Below, in pieces: positions 1 through 10,285 of a stretch of 64,000 bases of DNA. A program made the position numbers and the translations under genes. Origin of the DNA: Lutraria lutraria (lineage: Eukaryota; Mollusca; Bivalvia; Venerida; Mactridae). Each line of letters starts with the position of its first letter. Positions within the stretch are counted from its first letter, which is position 1. The notes under the pieces were generated by a model. The model did no database searches. It worked only from the letters and a program-made list of their open reading frames with translations, and was not told the origin of the DNA. The stretch covers positions 26,602,064 to 26,666,063 of the forward strand of contig OZ026840.1 in assembly GCA_964023205.1 (NCBI GenBank). Reading direction: 5' to 3'.

Positions 1-223
1 GGATTCGAGCCCGGCCACGTGTCAATTTTTTATTTTTTTTATTTAGCGTTATACAGGCTACAAAGCGTTACGCAATCGCTTGGAGTTTGTTTCTTGCAAT
101 TAAGAATGAAATAGAAAGAACATATTGTGTACGTTTTGCATTAATACTCAGTTACTACTTGTACAATTGTGTCTAGCGGTACGACGGGTATATTTCTACT
201 CTAAGTTCGCTAAATATCTATTT

Positions 224-257
224 ATTGCAGATCTCTGCAATAATAGCGATTGCTATT
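224..257. other. Twin back-to-back hairpins in the satellite unit
   Basis: ATTGCAGATCTCTGCAAT (224-241) is an 8-bp perfect inverted repeat around a 2-nt centre. It is followed directly by AATAGCGATTGCTATT (242-257), a 6-bp perfect inverted repeat around GATT. Both recur in nearly all units. Some copies carry a single change in the first stem, for example GCAGTTCTCTGC near 52103 and 58606, or CTGTAAT near 17150. Function unknown; they could be a protein-binding palindrome, a cruciform or an RNA structure. Confidence 0.75.
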
Positions 258-604
258 CGCATATCACAAGGGGCTTACTTAAACGAAACCAGCCACATGG
301 CGTTAGTTTGATATGTTGCACCATGCACCAGTCAATGCTATTGTATCGTGCTATCATTACGTGTTGGGTTATTGTCGTTGGCAACAATGTGCATAATTAT
401 GGTATATAGGTATCTTAGTGTGAATTTCACAAGCAGCGCGGGTCGTAGATGGACTTGTCTATGTTCTTTAGTGGTTGAAACTGAACGATTTCATTTGATA
501 ATAGTTATATAGAGACTGAGCATGTACGGTTACATGGGTATGTAAGACGGACATATGGTGAATCAGTATACATGCAATAGTTGAGTAAGTATAATGGTTT
601 GTTA

Positions 605-614
605 GTGCATGCAC
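605..614. other. Perfect palindrome GTGCATGCAC
   Basis: A 10-bp self-complementary sequence present in essentially every full unit. It could be a dimeric protein site, but nothing in the window identifies a partner. Confidence 0.5.
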
Positions 615-659
615 ATTGGTGTGCTTGCATTACCGAATTGCATTTGTTTAAAAACTATC

Positions 660-683
660 AGTCGGAGAAAAGTGGAACCGACT
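660..683. other. AGTCGG/CCGACT inverted repeat
   Basis: AGTCGG at 660-665 pairs with CCGACT at 678-683 across a 12-nt purine-rich loop. Many units instead carry AGTCTG (for example near 3265 and 7168) with CCGACT unchanged, which breaks one pair. The stem is therefore polymorphic and not strictly maintained. Confidence 0.5.
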
Positions 684-813
684 AATCGCAGAACAATTCC
701 AAATCGAATGAGGGAGACCAGGCACCGCATTGAAATTGTGTATGCTATATTTGCGAACTTAACACATTAAGAATGTAAGTAAGCAGATGCGGAGAGAACT
801 GTCTGACTGATTT

Positions 814-840
814 GGGGGCCGTCTTGTGTCAAACACCCCC
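814..840. other. GGGGG/CCCCC hairpin upstream of the TATA motif
   Basis: A G5 run at 814-818 and a C5 run at 836-840 flank a loop with the smaller repeat GTGT-CAA-ACAC. It is the most GC-rich point of an AT-rich unit and lies about 25 bp before TATATAAG, where proximal promoter elements often sit. Some copies vary: GGGG near 37005, GGAGG near 61805, and an extended C run near 21650. Confidence 0.45.
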
Positions 841-863
841 TACGCCCCATGCTTGGTAGGAAC

Positions 864-871
864 TATATAAG
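864..871 (+). promoter_or_regulatory. TATA-box-like motif TATATAAG in the satellite unit
   Basis: TATATAAG is a strong match to the metazoan TATA consensus. It recurs once per full unit at 1301-bp spacing. A start about 30 bp downstream would fall near 894. It is degenerate in a few units: TTTATAAG near 37056 and TATATAAA near 22984. It is absent from the two 687-bp units because their deletion spans it. There is no substantial ATG-initiated frame downstream: the first one, at 906, has only 14 codons. Promoter activity is inferred, not shown. Confidence 0.4.
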
Positions 872-961
872 CCCGGATATGTGTAAGAATACGACTTAAC
901 TGAAAATGTCATTCATCGTTTTACAATCTCAGATTGCATGCAGTTGGTAGATATATACTTG

Positions 962-982
962 GTAAGATGCACACATTTTTTG
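962..982 (+). other. Splice-donor-like GTAAGA followed by Sm-site-like ATTTTTTG
   Basis: GTAAGA at 962-967 follows TTG and matches a 5' splice-site consensus. ATTTTTTG at 975-982 resembles the U-rich Sm-binding consensus, although the flanking bases (C before, T after) are not purines. Two units, near 60655 and 63266, carry a 9-bp tandem duplication of this T-rich motif. The order TATA, donor, Sm-like motif, hairpin resembles a spliced-leader or snRNA-type gene. No known snRNA was recognised, so this remains speculative. Confidence 0.25.
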
Positions 983-1003
983 TCACACCCTGTAGGTAAC
1001 AAA

Positions 1004-1017
1004 CACGCATAAGCGTG
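1004..1017. other. Hairpin CACGC-ATAA-GCGTG
   Basis: A perfect 5-bp stem with a 4-nt loop, about 20 nt after the T6 stretch, present in essentially all full units. It could stabilise an RNA 3' of the Sm-like motif, or be incidental. Confidence 0.4.
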
Positions 1018-1128
1018 CATCGTCAACAAAGGGAAGTAACCCAATTGCGTACAGGAAACGCACAACCAGAGTATCTAGGAATGCATGGGAAATGGTTATA
1101 TGGTCATATATCCACGTATGCATGTTAT

Positions 1129-1134
1129 AATAAA
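1129..1134 (+). promoter_or_regulatory. AATAAA polyadenylation-signal-like hexamer
   Basis: AATAAA lies 265 bp downstream of TATATAAG on the same strand in every full unit, and is also kept in the 687-bp units. It would allow a short Pol II-type transcript, but in AT-rich DNA one hexamer is weak evidence. At 7640 the hexamer is kept while the base context after it changes. Confidence 0.3.
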
Positions 1135-1240
1135 TTTTGAAAGCGTAAAACATGTCAAGTTTACAGTAATATGAAACCAATCAACCGAACACGTGCACAA
1201 ATACCTTGATATATATGTTCCGATTCTCGTCAGACAGTGT

Positions 1241-1326
1241 GCCGCTGTGGCGCAGTCGGTAGAGCGTCGGACATTGAAAGCTTTCGTGTACATTTTGTGG
1301 CGGATTCGAGCCCGGCCACGTGTCAA
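1241..1326 (+). ncRNA. tRNA-like element with Pol III A and B boxes, one per satellite unit
   Basis: The A-box match TGGCGCAGTCGG (1248-1259) and the B-box region (1302-1312, GGATTCGAGCC here, GGTTCGAGCCC in most units) are in tRNA order. In a cloverleaf reading, 1250-1253 (GCGC) pairs with 1264-1267 (GCGT) as a D stem and the loop holds the usual AGTCGGTAGA. GAA falls at the anticodon position (1276-1278), and the T arm pairs at 4 of 5 positions in GGGTTCGA copies. The acceptor ends do not pair well, and the A-to-B spacing is about 11 nt longer than in a standard tRNA. It is therefore a tRNA pseudogene or tRNA-derived element, not a confident functional tRNA. The other 41 copies lie at the A-box positions given in the array entries. 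A SINE head without a body is an alternative reading. Confidence 0.6.
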
Positions 1327-1341
1327 TTTTTTATTTTTTTT
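1327..1341 (+). terminator. T6/T8 run, Pol III-type terminator after the tRNA-like block
   Basis: TTTTTT (1327-1332), one A, then eight T (1334-1341) begin about 15 bp after the B-box. Four or more T on the sense strand suffice for Pol III termination, so a transcript starting near 1241 would be about 90 nt. The run is kept in all units, sometimes as T6-AA-T7 (10431-10447 and the next four units) or with a slightly changed length (53203, 59706). Confidence 0.5.
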
Positions 1342-4300
1342 ATTTAGCGTTATACAGGCTACAAAGCGTTACGCAATCGCTTGGAGTTTGTTTCTTGCAA
1401 TTAAGAATGAAATAGAAAGAACATATTGTGTACGTTTTGCATTAATACTCAGTTACTACTTGTACAATTGTGTCTAGCGGTACGACGGGTATATTTCTAC
1501 TCTAAGTTCGCTAAATATCTATTAATTGCAGATCTCTGCAATAATAGCGATTGCTATTCGCATATCACAAGGGGCTTACTTAAACGAAACCAGCCACATG
1601 GCGTTAGTTTGATATGTTGCACTATGCACCAGTCAATGCTATTGTATCGTGCTATCATTACGTGTTGGGTTATTGTCGTTGGCAACAATGTGCATAATTA
1701 TGGTATATAGGTATCTTAGTGTGAATTTCACAAGCAGCGCGGGTCGTAGATGGACTTGTCTATGTTCTTTAGTGGTTGAAACTGAACGATTTCATTTGAT
1801 AATAGTTATATAGAGACTGAGCATGTACGGTTACATGGGTATGTAAGACGGACATATGGTGAATCAGTATACATGCAATAGTTGAGTAAGTATAATGGTT
1901 TGTTAGTGCATGCACATTGGTGTGCTTGCATTACCGAATTGCATTTGTTTAAAAACTATCAGTCGGAGAAAAGTGGAACCGACTAATCGCAGAACAATTC
2001 CAAATCGAATGAGGGAGACCAGGCACCGCATTGAAATTGTGTATGCTATATTTGCGAACTTAACACATTAAGAATGTAAGTAAGCAGATGCGGAGAGAAC
2101 TGTCTGACTGATTTGGGGGCCGTCTTGTGTCAAACACCCCCTACGCCCCATGCTTGGTAGGAACTATATAAGCCCGGATATGTGTAAGAATACGACTTAA
2201 CTGAAAATGTCATTCATCGTTTTACAATCTCAGATTGCATGCAGTTGGTAGATATATACTTGGTAAGATGCACACATTTTTTGTCACACCCTGTAGGTAA
2301 CAAACACGCATAAGCGTGCATCGTCAACAAAGGGAAGTAACCCAATTGCGTACAGGAAACGCACAACCAGAGTATCTAGGACTGCATGGGAAATGGTTAT
2401 ATGGTCATATATCCACGTATGCATGTTATAATAAATTTTGAAAGCGTAAAACATGTCAAGTTTACAGTAATATGAAACCAATCAACCGAACACGTGCACA
2501 AATACCTTGATATATATGTTCCGATTCTCGTCAGACAGTGTGCCGCTGTGGCGCAGTCGGTAGAGCGTCGGACATTGAAAGCTTTCGTGTACATTTTGTG
2601 GCGGATTCGAGCCCGGCCACGTGTCAATTTTTTATTTTTTTTATTTAGCGTTATACAGGCTACAAAGCGTTACGCAATCGCTTGGAGTTTGTTTCTTGCA
2701 ATTAAGAATGAAATAGAAACAACATATTGTGTACGTTTTGCATTAATACTCAGTTACTACTTGTACAATTGTGTCTAGCGGTACGACGGGTATATTTCTA
2801 CTCTAAGTTCGCTAAATATCTATTAATTGCAGATCTCTGCAATAATAGCGATTGCTATTCGCATATCACAAGGGGCTTACTTAAACGAAACCAGCCACAT
2901 GGCGTTAGTTTGATATGTTGCACTATGCACCAGTCAATGCTATTGTATCGTGCTATCATTACGTGTTGGGTTATTGTCGTTGGCAACAATGTGCATAATT
3001 ATGGTATATAGGTATCTTAGTGTGAATTTCACAAGCAGCGCGGGTCGTAGATGGACTTGTCTATGTTCTTTAGTGGTTGAAACTGAACGATTTCATTTGA
3101 TAATAGTTATATAGAGACTGAGCATGTACGGTTACATGGGTATGTAAGACGGACATATGGTGAATCAGTATACATGCAATAGTTGAGTAAGTATAATGGT
3201 TTGTTAGTGCATGCACATTGGTGTGCTTGCATTACCGAATTGCATTTGTTTAAAAACTATCAGTCTGAGAAAAGTGGAACCGACTAATCGCAGAACAATT
3301 CCAAATCGAATGAGGGAGACCAGGCACCGCATTGAAATTGTGTATGCTATATTTGCGAACTTAACACATTAAGAATGTAAGTAAGCAGATGCGGAGAGAA
3401 CTGTCTGACTGATTTGGGGGCCGTCTTGTGTCAAACACCCCCTACGCCCCATGCTTGGTAGGAACTATATAAGCCCGGATATGTGTAAGAATACGACTTA
3501 ACTGAAAATGTCATTCATCGTTTTACAATCTCAGATTGCATGCAGTTGGTAGATATATACTTGGTAAGATGCACACATTTTTTGTCACACCCTGTAGGTA
3601 ACAAACACGCATAAGCGTGCATCGTCAACAAAGGGAAGTAACCCAATTGCGTACAGGAAACGCACAACCAGAGTATCTAGGAATGCATGGGAAATGGTTA
3701 TATGGTCATATATCCACGTATGCATGTTATAATAAATTTTGAAAGCGTAAAACATGTCAAGTTTACAGTAATATGAAACCAATCAACCGAACACGTGCAC
3801 AAATACCTTGATATATATGTTCCGATTCTCGTCAGACAGTGTGCCGCTGTGGCGCAGTCGGTAGAGCGTCGGACATTGAAAGCTTTCGTGTACATTTTGT
3901 GGCGGATTCGAGCCCGGCCACGTGTCAATTTTTTATTTTTTTTATTTAGCGTTATACAGGCTACAAAGCGTTACGCAATCGCTTGGAGTTTGTTTCTTGC
4001 AATTAAGAATGAAATAGAAAGAACATATTGTGTACGTTTTGCATTAATACTCAGTTACTACTTGTACAATTGTGTCTAGCGGTACGACGGGTATATTTCT
4101 ACTCTAAGTTCGCTAAATATCTATTAATTGCAGATCTCTGCAATAATAGCGATTGCTATTCGCATATCACAAGGGGCTTACTTAAACGAAACCAGCCACA
4201 TGGCGTTAGTTTGATATGTTGCACTATGCACCAGTCAATGCTATTGTATCGTGCTATCATTACGTGTTGGGTTATTGTCGTTGGCAACAATGTGCATAAT

Positions 4301-7300
4301 TATGGTATATAGGTATCTTAGTGTGAATTTCACAAGCAGCGCGGGTCGTAGATGGACTTGTATATGTTCTTTAGTGGTTGAAACTGAACGATTTCATTTG
4401 ATAATAGTTATATAGAGACTGAGCATGTACGGTTACATGGGTATGTAAGACGGACATATGGTGAATCAGTATACATGCAATAGTTGAGTAAGTATAATGG
4501 TTTGTTAGTGCATGCACATTGGTGTGCTTGCATTACCGAATTGCATTTGTTTAAAAACTATCAGTCGGAGAAAAGTGGAACCGACTAATCGCAGAACAAT
4601 TCCAAATCGAATGAGGGAGACCAGGCACCGCATTGAAATTGTGTATGCTATATTTGCGAACTTAACACATTAAGAATGTAAGTAAGCAGATGCGGAGAGA
4701 ACTGTCTGACTGATTTGGGGGCCGTCTTGTGTCAAACACCCCCTACGCCCCATGCTTGGTAGGAACTATATAAGCCCGGATATGTGTAAGACTACGACCT
4801 AACTGAAAATGTCATTCATCGTTTTACAATCTCAGATTGCATGCAGTTGGTAGATATATACTTGGTAAGATGCACACATTTTTTGTCACACCCTGTAGGT
4901 AACAAACACGCATAAGCGTGCATCGTCAACAAAGGGAAGTAACCCAATTGCGTACAGGAAACGCACAACCAGAGTATCTAGGACTGCATGGGAAATGGTT
5001 ATATGGTCATATATCCACGTATGCATGTTATAATAAATTTTGAAAGCGTAAAACATGTCAAGTTTACAGTAATATGAAACCAATCAACCGAACACGTGCA
5101 CAAATACCTTGATATATATGTTCCGATTCTCGTCAGACAGTGTGCCGCTGTGGCGCAGTCGGTAGAGCGTCGGACATTGAAAGCTTTCGTGTACATTTTG
5201 TGGCGGGTTCGAGCCCGGCCACATGTCAATTTTTTATTTTTTTTATTTAGCGTTATACAGGCTACAAAGCGTTACGCAATCGCTTGGAGTTTGTTTCTTG
5301 CAATTAAGAATGAAATAGAAAGAACATATTGTGTACGTTTTGCATTAATACTCAGTTACTACTTGTACAATTGTGTCTAGCGGTACGACGGATATATTTC
5401 TACTCTAAGTTCGCTAAATATCTATTAATTGCAGATCTCTGCAATAATAGCGATTGCTATTCGCATATCACAAGGGGCTTACTTAAACGAAACCAGCCAC
5501 ATGGCGTTAGTTTGATATGTTGCACTATGCACCAGTCAATGCTATTGTATCGTGCTATCATTACGTGTTGGGTTATTGTCGTTGGCAACAATGTGCATAA
5601 TTATGGTATATAGGTATCTTAGTGTGAATTTCACAAGCAGCGCGGGTCGTAGATGGACTTGTCTATGTTCTTTAGTGGTTGAAACTGAACGATTTCATTT
5701 GATAATAGTTATATAGAGACTGAGCATGTACGGTTACATGGGTATGTAAGACGGACATATGGTGAATCAGTATACATGCAATAGTTGAGTAAGTATAATG
5801 GTTTGTTAGTGCATGCACATTGGTGTGCTTGCATTACCGAATTGCATTTGTTTAAAAACTATCAGTCGGAGAAAAGTGGAACCGACTAATCGCAGAACAA
5901 TTCCAAATCGAATGAGGGAGACCAGGCACCGCATTGAAATTGTGTATGCTATATTTGCGAACTTAACACATTAAGAATGTAAGTAAGCAGATGCGGAGAG
6001 AACTGTCTGACTGATTTGGGGGCCGTCTTGTGTCAAACACCCCCTACGCCCCATGCTTGGTAGGAACTATATAAGCCCGGATATGTGTAAGAATACGACT
6101 TAACTGAAAATGTCATTCATCGTTTTACAATCTCAGATTGCATGCAGTTGGTAGATATATACTTGGTAAGATGCACACATTTTTTGTCACACCCTGTAGG
6201 TAACAAACACGCATAAGCGTGCATCGTCAACAAAGGGAAGTAACCCAATTGCGTACAGGAAACGCACAACCAGAGTATCTAGGACTGCATGGGAAATGGT
6301 TATATGGTCATATATCCACGTATGCATGTTATAATAAATTTTGAAAGCGTAAAACATGTCAAGTTTACAGTAATATGAAACCAATCAACCGAACACGTGC
6401 ACAAATACCTTGATATATATGTTCCGATTCTCGTCAGACAGTGTGCCGCTGTGGCGCAGTCGGTAGAGCGTCGGACATTGAAAGCTTTCGTGTACATTTT
6501 GTGGCGGATTCGAGCCCGGCCACGTGTCAATTTTTTATTTTTTTTATTTAGCGTTATACAGGCTACAAAGCGTTACGCAATCGCTTGGAGTTTGTTTCTT
6601 GCAATTAAGAATGAAATAGAAAGAACATATTGTGTACGTTTTGCATTAATACTCAGTTACTACTTGTACAATTGTGTCTAGCGGTACGACGGGTATATTT
6701 CTACTCTAAGTTCGCTAAATATCTATTAATTGCAGATCTCTGCAATAATAGCGATTGCTATTCGCATATCACAAGGGGCTTACTTAAACGAAACCAGCCA
6801 CATGGCGTTAGTTTGATATGTTGCACTATGCACCAGTCAATGCTATTGTATCGTGCTATCATTACGTGTTGGGTTATTGTCGTTGGCAACAATGTGCATA
6901 ATTATGGTATATAGGTATCTTAGTGTGAATTTCACAAGCAGCGCGGGTCGTAGATGGACTTGTCTATGTTCTTTAGTGGTTGAAACTGAACGATTTCATT
7001 TGATAATAGTTATATAGAGACTGAGCATGTACGGTTACATGGGTATGTAAGACGGACATATGGTGAATCAGTATACATGCAATAGTTGAGTAAGTATAAT
7101 GGTTTGTTAGTGCATGCACATTGGTGTGCTTGCATTACCGAATTGCATTTGTTTAAAAACTATCAGTCTGAGAAAAGTGGAACCGACTAATCGCAGAACA
7201 ATTCCAAATCGAATGAGGGAGACCAGGCACCGCATTGAAATTGTGTATGCTATATTTGCGAACTTAACACATTAAGAATGTAAGTAAGCAGATGCGGAGA

Positions 7301-7752
7301 GAACTGTCTGACTGATTTGGGGGCCGTCTTGTGTCAAACACCCCCTACGCCCCATGCTTGGTAGGAACTATATAAGCCCGGATATGTGTAAGAATACGAC
7401 TTAACTGAAAATGTCATTCATCGTTTTACAATCTCAGATTGCATGCAGTTGGTAGATATATACTTGGTAAGATGCACACATTTTTTGTCACACCCTGTAG
7501 GTAACAAACACGCATAAGCGTGCATCGTCAACAAAGGGAAGTAACCCAATTGCGTACAGGAAACGCACAACCAGAGTATCTAGGAATGCATGGGAAATGG
7601 TTATATGGTCATATATCCACGTATGCATGTTATAATAAATTTAAAAAGCGTAAAACATGTCAAGTTTACAGTAATATGAAACCAATCAACCGAACACGTG
7701 CACAAATACCTTGATATATATGTTCCGATTCTCGTCAGACAGTGTGCCGCTG

Positions 7753-7830
7753 TGGTGCAGTCGGTGGAGCATCGGACATTGAAAGCTTTCGTGTACATTT
7801 TGTGGCGGGTTCGAGCCGGCCACGTGTCAA
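7753..7830 (+). ncRNA. Variant tRNA-like copy with T-A instead of C-G in the D stem
   Basis: Compared with the common copy, the D-stem base C11 is T (7756) and its partner G24 is A (7771), so the pair is preserved. The loop also has G for A (TGGAG instead of TAGAG). This copy lacks one C in the B-box region (GAGCCGGCC). It is the only copy of this haplotype in the left array. Seven others lie on the right, with A-boxes at 44017, 49221, 50522, 54423, 55724, 57025 and 59626. Confidence 0.6.
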
Positions 7831-10285
7831 TTTTTTATTTTTTTTATTTAGCGTTATACAGGCTACAAAGCGTTACGCAATCGCTTGGAGTTTGTTTCTT
7901 GCAATTAAGAATGAAATAGAAAGAACATATTGTGTACGTTTTGCATTAATACTCAGTTACTACTTGTACAATTGTGTCTAGCGGTACGACGGATATATTT
8001 CTACTCTAAGTCTGCTAAATATCTAATAATTGCAGATCTCTGCAATAATAGCGATTGTTATTCGCATATCACAAGGGGCTTACTTAAACGAAACCAGCCA
8101 CATGGCGTTAGTTTGATATGTTGCACTATGCACCAGTCAATGCTATTGTATCGTGCTATCATTACGTGTTGGGTTATTGTCGTTGGCAACAATGTGCATA
8201 ATTATGGTATATAGGTATCTTAGTGTGAATTTCACAAGCAGCGCGGGTCGTAGATGGACTTGTCTATGTTCTTTAGTGGTTGAAACTGAACGATTTCATT
8301 TGATATTAGTTATATAGAGACTGAGCATGTACGGTTACATGGGTATGTAAGACGGACATATGGTGAATCAGTATACATGCAATAGTTGAGTAAGTATAAT
8401 GGTTTGTTAGTGCATGCACATTGGTGTGCTTGCATTACCGAATTGCATTTGTTTAAAAACTATCAGTCTGAGAAAAGTGGAACCGACTAATCGCAGAACA
8501 ATTCCAAATCGAATGAGGGAGACCAGGCACCGCATTGAAATTGTGTATGCTATATTTGCGAACTTAACACATTAAGAATGTAAGTAAGCAGATGCGGAGA
8601 GAACTGTCTGACTGATTTGGGGGCCGTCTTGTGTCAAACACCCCCTACGCCCCATGCTTGGTATGAACTATATAAGCCCTGATATGTGTAAGAATACGAC
8701 TTAACTGAAAATGTCATTCATCGTTTTACAATCTCAGATTGCACGCAGTTGGTAGATATATACATGGTAAGATGCACACATTTTTTGTCACACCCTGTAG
8801 GTAACAAACACGCATAAGCGTGCATCGTCAACAAAGGGAAGTAACCCAATTGCGTACAGGAAACGCACAACCAGAGTATCTAGGACTGCATGGGAAATGG
8901 TTATATGGTCATATATCCACGTATGCATGTTATAATAAATTTTGAAAGCGTAAAACATGTCAAGTTTACAGTAATATGAAACCAATCAACCGAACACGTG
9001 CACAAATACCTTGATATATATGTTCCGATTCTCGTCAGACAGTGTGCCGCTGTGGCGCAGTCGGTAGAGCGTCGGACATTGAAAGCTTTCGTGTACATTT
9101 TGTGGCGGATTCGAGCCCGGCCACGTGTCAATTTTTTATTTTTTTTATTTAGCGTTATACAGGCTACAAAGCGTTACGCAATCGCTTGGAGTTTGTTTCT
9201 TGCAATTAAGAATGAAATAGAAACAACATATTGTGTACGTTTTGCATTAATACTCAGTTACTACTTGTACAATTGTGTCTAGCGGTACGACGGGTATATT
9301 TCTACTCTAAGTTCGCTAAATATCTATTAATTGCTGTTCTCTGCAATAATAGCGATTGCTATTCGCATATCACAAGGGGCTTACTTAAACGAAACCAGCC
9401 ACATGGCGTTAGTTTGATATGTTGCACTATGCACCAGTCAATGCTATTTTATCGTGCTATCATTACGTGTTGGGTTATTGTCGTTGGCAACAATGTGCAT
9501 AATTATGGTATATAGGTATCTTAGTGTGAATTTCACAAGCAGCGCGGGTCGTAGATGGACTTGTCTATGTTCTTTAGTGGTTGAAACTGAACGATTTCAT
9601 TTGATATTAGTTATATAGAGACTGAGCATGTACGGTTACATGGGTATGTAAGACGGACATATGGTAAATCAGTATACATGCAATAGTTGAGTAAGTATAA
9701 TGGTTTGTTAGTGCATGCACATTGGTGTGCTTGCATTACCGAATTGCATTTGTTTAAAAACTATCAGTCTGAGAAAAGTGGAACCGACTAATCGCAGAAC
9801 AATTCCAAATCGAATGAGGGAGACCAGGCACCGCATTGAAATTGTGTATGCTATATTTGCGAACTTAACACATTAAGAATGTAAGTAAGCAGATGCGGAG
9901 AGAACTGTCTGACTGATTTGGGGGCCGTCTTGTGTCAAACACCCCCTACGCCCCATGCTTGGTAGGAACTATATAAGCCCGGATATGTGTAAGAATACGA
10001 CTTAACTGAAAATGTCATTCATCGTTTGACAATCTCAGATTGCATGCAGTTGGTAGATATATACTTGGTAAGATGCACACATTTTTTGTCACACCCTGTA
10101 GGTAACAAACACGCATAAGCGTGCATCGTCAACAAAGGGAAGTAACCCAATTGCGTACAGGAAACGCACAACCAGAGTATCTAGGACTGCATGGGAAATG
10201 GTTATATGGTCATATATCCACGTATGCATGTTATAATAAATTTTGAAAGCGTAAAACATGTCAAGTTTACAGTAATATGAAACCA

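Larger units (their letters stand above)
125..1425 (+). repeat. Reference 1301-bp satellite unit
   Basis: This is one complete period, used to place sub-features. In order it holds two adjacent hairpins (224-257), a 10-bp palindrome (605-614), an inverted repeat (660-683), a G5/C5 hairpin (814-840), TATATAAG (864-871), a GTAAGA and T6 stretch (962-982), a CACGC/GCGTG hairpin (1004-1017), AATAAA (1129-1134), and a tRNA-like block with a T-run (1241-1341). The stretch 260-600 holds nothing I recognise beyond the small near-palindrome GTGAATTTCAC near 420. I see no transposase, reverse transcriptase or terminal inverted repeats, so the unit is a satellite rather than an intact transposon. Confidence 0.9.

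Noticed and set aside
125..409. A 94-codon frame repeated in almost every unit, and a second 94-codon frame over the tRNA-like block (1193-1477).
   Set aside because: They start at TTG and GTG, match no known domain, and overlap other frames on both strands. Their conservation is explained by whole-unit homogenisation, and units with indels break them without other signs of decay.
700..720. GGGAGACCAGG resembling part of 5S rRNA.
   Set aside because: Only a short match; the rest of a 5S gene and its internal promoter order are absent.
983..1326. Minus-strand frames of 65 and 76 codons in each unit.
   Set aside because: They overlap each other and the tRNA-like block antisense, have no promoter or domain evidence, and persist only because the units are near-identical.
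1241..1326. Functional tRNA-Phe (GAA at the anticodon position).
   Set aside because: The acceptor stem does not pair, the anticodon stem is poor and the A-to-B spacing is about 11 nt too long; a tRNA-like or pseudogene call is safer.
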